Positions 6,270-8,530 of a stretch of DNA of 8,530 bases are shown piece after piece. Every line of letters begins with the position of its first letter. The first letter of the stretch is position 1. The notes below the pieces were generated by a model. That model made no database searches. It was not told the DNA's origin and saw nothing but the letters and a program-made list of their open reading frames with translations. Position numbers and translations under genes: made by a program. The DNA is from Bordetella parapertussis (GTDB lineage: Bacteria > Pseudomonadota > Gammaproteobacteria > Burkholderiales > Burkholderiaceae_B): NCBI GenBank assembly GCA_945862495.1, contig CAMAYM010000110.1:1-8530 (forward strand), written 5' to 3'.

Positions 6270-6530
6270 ATGAAAAATTTAAGCGACAACATCATCAAAG
6301 CAATCATTGAAACCGCTGACTTGCGTGGCACGGATATAGTTGGTCTGATCGTCGATGAAACCGTATTACTTGAATCTGGCCTTGACTCACTCGGCTTTGC
6401 CATTCTTGTAGCGCGGCTAGAAGAAGAGCTTGGATATGATCCTTTTGTTTTGATGGATGAACCGGTTTACCCACGCACTTTTGGCGAATTTGTCGCTATC
6501 TACCAACGTTTTGCACCACAAACACCGTAA
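6270..6530 (+). CDS. Small acyl carrier protein
   Basis: An 86-residue acidic helical protein with the phosphopantetheine attachment motif GLDSLG; Ser40 would carry the prosthetic group. The following helix (FAILVARLEEELG) and the later acidic segment fit the four-helix ACP fold. Its length is typical of a free-standing carrier. The ATG at 6270 is chosen because it gives a normal ACP N-terminus; the frame can be extended upstream to a TTG at 6231, but that adds only an unremarkable hydrophobic stretch. No clear ribosome site precedes the ATG. The stop shares one base with the start of the ligase gene (TAATG), so the two are translationally coupled, and the carrier most likely receives the acyl or aminoacyl group activated by that ligase. 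It is more probably a dedicated carrier than the housekeeping AcpP, since it lies inside a polysaccharide locus and has a divergent sequence. Confidence 0.85.
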   Translation: MKNLSDNIIKAIIETADLRGTDIVGLIVDETVLLESGLDSLGFAILVARLEEELGYDPFVLMDEPVYPRTFGEFVAIYQRFAPQTP

Positions 6531-7876
6531 TGAATTTCTTGGCTGAAAAGCTTGTGATTTGTGACGCAAGCGATGTCTTATGGTTCAATGCTGAAGCGAT
6601 ACCCGTTACTGCTTCGAGCCTAGCCTTCGCTTTTGCGCAATTGCCCTTAAAAGACTGGCAGAGTAAACGTGTCGCGCTTGGCAGCATGCCCGTTGTCGAA
6701 CTGGTGTCTACACTCATATTTCTAGATGGACTGGCCGATACCATCCTCTTGTTACCTAACGAAGATGATCCGCAAACTCGCGCCGCACGCTTGGCGCAGG
6801 CAAATGTAGACATCGTCATTGAAAAAGACGGTCTTGGATTTGCAAAATTATTTGAGTTAGCTAGCGCAGAGCCAGTATCAAACACCACACAATTACCAGT
6901 GCGGCCCGCGTCCGTGGCAACCACTTGGCTTCTTCCTACCTCAGGTACAACGGGTACCCCCAAGCTAATTCCTCACTCATTTGCGTCGTTGACACGCAGC
7001 ATGACGACTCGGCGTATCGGCGATGAATACCTGTGGGGCAGTCTGTACAGTCTACGTCGCTTTGCGGGGTTACAGGTATTCCTACAGTCATGGATGTGCG
7101 GCACACCGCTGGTACTTAATGAGGAAGACAGCGATTTAAGCGAAGTCCTAGCGCGACTTGTCGCACTCGGCTGCAACGCAATTTCTGCCACGCCTTCCAT
7201 GTGGCGAAAGCTTTCCATGTTTTCTTTGTTTGACCAATTGAGGCTCAAACAAATCACACTGGGCGGTGAGATTGTTGACCAAGCAGTTTTGGACATGTTG
7301 ACAAAGCGGTTCCCCGCCGCACGTATCACGCATATCTACGCATCCACCGAAGCAGGCGTCGGGTTTGCTGTGCGTGACGGCAAGTCTGGTTTTCCAGCCG
7401 AATACCTAATCAGCTCGCCATCTGGCGTTGCTATGCGCGTGGATGAGCATGGACATCTCTGCTTCTCCGCCACGTTGGTTAAGACGTCGACCATAAACAG
7501 AGATAGCACCTGGGTTGACTCTGGCGACGTGGTCGAAATCCGCGAAGGCAGAGTCCTTTTTTTGGGTCGCGCCAATGGTTCTATCAACGTTGGCGGCAAC
7601 AAAGTCATGCCCGAAGAAATTGAGTCGGTGATCAAGGAACTGCCAGAGGTGGCATTCGTTCAAGTGCGCGCCCGCAAGAGCGCCATGCTGGGGAGTTTGG
7701 TCGAGGCTGCCATTACCCCTATGCCTGGCACCGTGATGGATGCCGCCTTCAAGAAAAAAGTGATAACACACTGCCGCGCCCGGCTGGACGGCTTCAAAGT
7801 ACCCGCGTTCATTATGGCTGCCGATGGCATTCAATTAACCGCCTCCGGCAAACTTTCAAGGATGACTGTGGAATGA
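6530..7876 (+). CDS. AMP-forming acyl/aminoacyl ligase (ANL adenylation enzyme)
   Basis: A 448-residue member of the ANL superfamily, shorter than the usual 500-550 residues, mostly through a compact N-terminal region. The phosphate-binding loop is PTSGTTGTPKLIP (136-148). YASTEAGVGF is motif A5, and DSGDVVEI is a variant of A7 that lacks the usual Arg before the Ser/Thr. GRANGSINVGGNKVMPEEIE is A8, where the C-terminal domain hinge lies. GKLSR near the end places the catalytic lysine at about Lys441, only seven residues from the C-terminus. It would activate a carboxylic acid with ATP and transfer it to the adjacent carrier protein. The substrate (fatty, hydroxy, aromatic or amino acid) cannot be read from the sequence. 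It overlaps the ACP and SDR genes. Codon use is visibly more AT-rich than in the ParB-like genes, consistent with separate acquisition of this cassette. Confidence 0.88.
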   Translation: MNFLAEKLVICDASDVLWFNAEAIPVTASSLAFAFAQLPLKDWQSKRVALGSMPVVELVSTLIFLDGLADTILLLPNEDDPQTRAARLAQANVDIVIEKDGLGFAKLFELASAEPVSNTTQLPVRPASVATTWLLPTSGTTGTPKLIPHSFASLTRSMTTRRIGDEYLWGSLYSLRRFAGLQVFLQSWMCGTPLVLNEEDSDLSEVLARLVALGCNAISATPSMWRKLSMFSLFDQLRLKQITLGGEIVDQAVLDMLTKRFPAARITHIYASTEAGVGFAVRDGKSGFPAEYLISSPSGVAMRVDEHGHLCFSATLVKTSTINRDSTWVDSGDVVEIREGRVLFLGRANGSINVGGNKVMPEEIESVIKELPEVAFVQVRARKSAMLGSLVEAAITPMPGTVMDAAFKKKVITHCRARLDGFKVPAFIMAADGIQLTASGKLSRMTVE

Positions 7877-8530
7877 AAAAAATTGTGATGGTGACTGGCG
7901 CACGCCGTGGCCTGGGTCTTGCAATCTGCCAACGCCTGGCAGCTGATGGCTACAAAGTGCTTGCCGTTGCACGGTCCGACAGTCCTGAACTGAATGCCTT
8001 GTGTGATGGTGAAAGCGTGTGCTTTGAATACTTTGACCTGGCAAACACCGACAAGATTCACGCCTGGGTGGGTGACCTGGCCAAGCGGCATGGCCGCATT
8101 TACGGGCTCGTCAACAATGCCGCCATTGGTGCCGACGGCGTGTTGGCCACCATGCACGAGCACGACATTGCGCAGTCTCTGCTGGTCAACCTTCAGTCGC
8201 CCATCGTGCTGACCAAGTATGTGTCGCGTTCCATGTTGCTCGGGGGTGCTGGCCGCATCGTCAACATCTCATCCATCATCGGCTCGACTGGTTTCAGTGG
8301 CCTGTCGGTCTACGCCGCCACCAAAGCGGGGTTGATTGGTTTCACCAAATCCTTGTCGCGTGAGCTTGGCAAAGCCGATATCACCGTCAACTGCGTGGCC
8401 CCTGGCTACATGGATACCGATATGACCAAAGGTATTGCGGCTGACAAATTGTTATCGATCAGGCGCCGCAGTCCTTCTGGCAAATTGGCCTCAGTCGAAT
8501 CTGTGGCAGCTTCAGTTTCTTTTTTGTTGG
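7873..8530 (+). CDS. Short-chain dehydrogenase/reductase, FabG-like (3' end outside window)
   Basis: A classical SDR, open to the right edge: 219 codons of an expected 240-250 or so. TGARRGLG (8-15) is the dinucleotide-binding loop and NNAA (81-84) the structural motif. Asn106, Ser134, Tyr147 and Lys151 form the catalytic tetrad (ISS and YAATK). APGYMDTDM (176-184) is the conserved PG region before the substrate lid. The start overlaps the ligase stop as ATGA. It most resembles 3-oxoacyl-ACP reductases, which make 3-hydroxyacyl-ACP with NADPH. Coupled to an ACP and an acyl ligase, it probably reduces a carrier-bound keto intermediate, but it could also act on another small carbonyl or a sugar derivative. 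It is probably followed by the transferase or condensing enzyme that would reveal the product. Confidence 0.88.
   Translation, partial: MKKIVMVTGARRGLGLAICQRLAADGYKVLAVARSDSPELNALCDGESVCFEYFDLANTDKIHAWVGDLAKRHGRIYGLVNNAAIGADGVLATMHEHDIAQSLLVNLQSPIVLTKYVSRSMLLGGAGRIVNISSIIGSTGFSGLSVYAATKAGLIGFTKSLSRELGKADITVNCVAPGYMDTDMTKGIAADKLLSIRRRSPSGKLASVESVAASVSFLL

Noticed and set aside
6086..6310. Plus-strand open frame of 74 codons across the MITE-like element
   Set aside because: It starts inside the inverted-repeat element, runs into the ACP gene in another frame and has no family features or ribosome site.
6026..6403. Minus-strand open frame of 125 codons across the gap and ACP gene
   Set aside because: It spans the mobile element and the antisense of the ACP gene and shows no transposase-like or other recognisable motif.
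1..8530. tRNA, rRNA, CRISPR array, riboswitch
   Set aside because: I saw no cloverleaf, rRNA core motif, regularly spaced repeats or recognisable aptamer on either strand by reading; small structured RNAs without known motifs cannot be excluded.

Overview
The window looks like a proteobacterial chromosome segment, most likely a betaproteobacterium of the Burkholderiales type. This is inferred from the GC-rich coding style, the EPS-associated MarR regulator and the operon leader; no rRNA or other taxonomic marker is present. All genes read on the + strand. Three blocks can be separated.

Block 1 (1-1802) holds two overlapping ParB/RepB-family genes. The first is cut by the left edge. The second carries a RepB-type C-terminal region. 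Together they resemble the partition/accessory genes of a plasmid or integrated element. They end at a gene-free leader region (1803-2035) that contains a perfect 16-bp palindrome, several smaller inverted repeats and, at 1974-1985, an exact ops element (GGCGGTAGCGTG). The ops element is the RfaH recruitment signal found in front of long polysaccharide operons.

Block 2 (2036-5976) is the start of an exopolysaccharide/O-antigen type operon. A small MarR-like EPS-associated regulator is followed by manC (bifunctional mannose-1-phosphate guanylyltransferase / mannose-6-phosphate isomerase), fcl (GDP-L-fucose synthase) and gmd (GDP-mannose 4,6-dehydratase). The three enzymes supply GDP-mannose and GDP-L-fucose, apart from the phosphomannomutase step, which is not encoded here. 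Most junctions are 4-base ATGA overlaps, which suggests tight translational coupling.

Block 3 (5977-8530) begins with an AT-rich gap that holds a hairpin and a 149-bp MITE-like element with 15-bp terminal inverted repeats next to CTAG. Then comes a coupled three-gene cassette: a small acyl carrier protein, a compact AMP-forming acyl/aminoacyl ligase, and a FabG-like short-chain dehydrogenase cut by the right edge. The cassette is less GC-rich and looks like an inserted module. It probably prepares a carrier-bound (hydroxy)acyl or related group, perhaps to decorate the fucose-containing glycan; that link is inference. No glycosyltransferase, flippase or polymerase lies in the window, so the operon presumably continues to the right.
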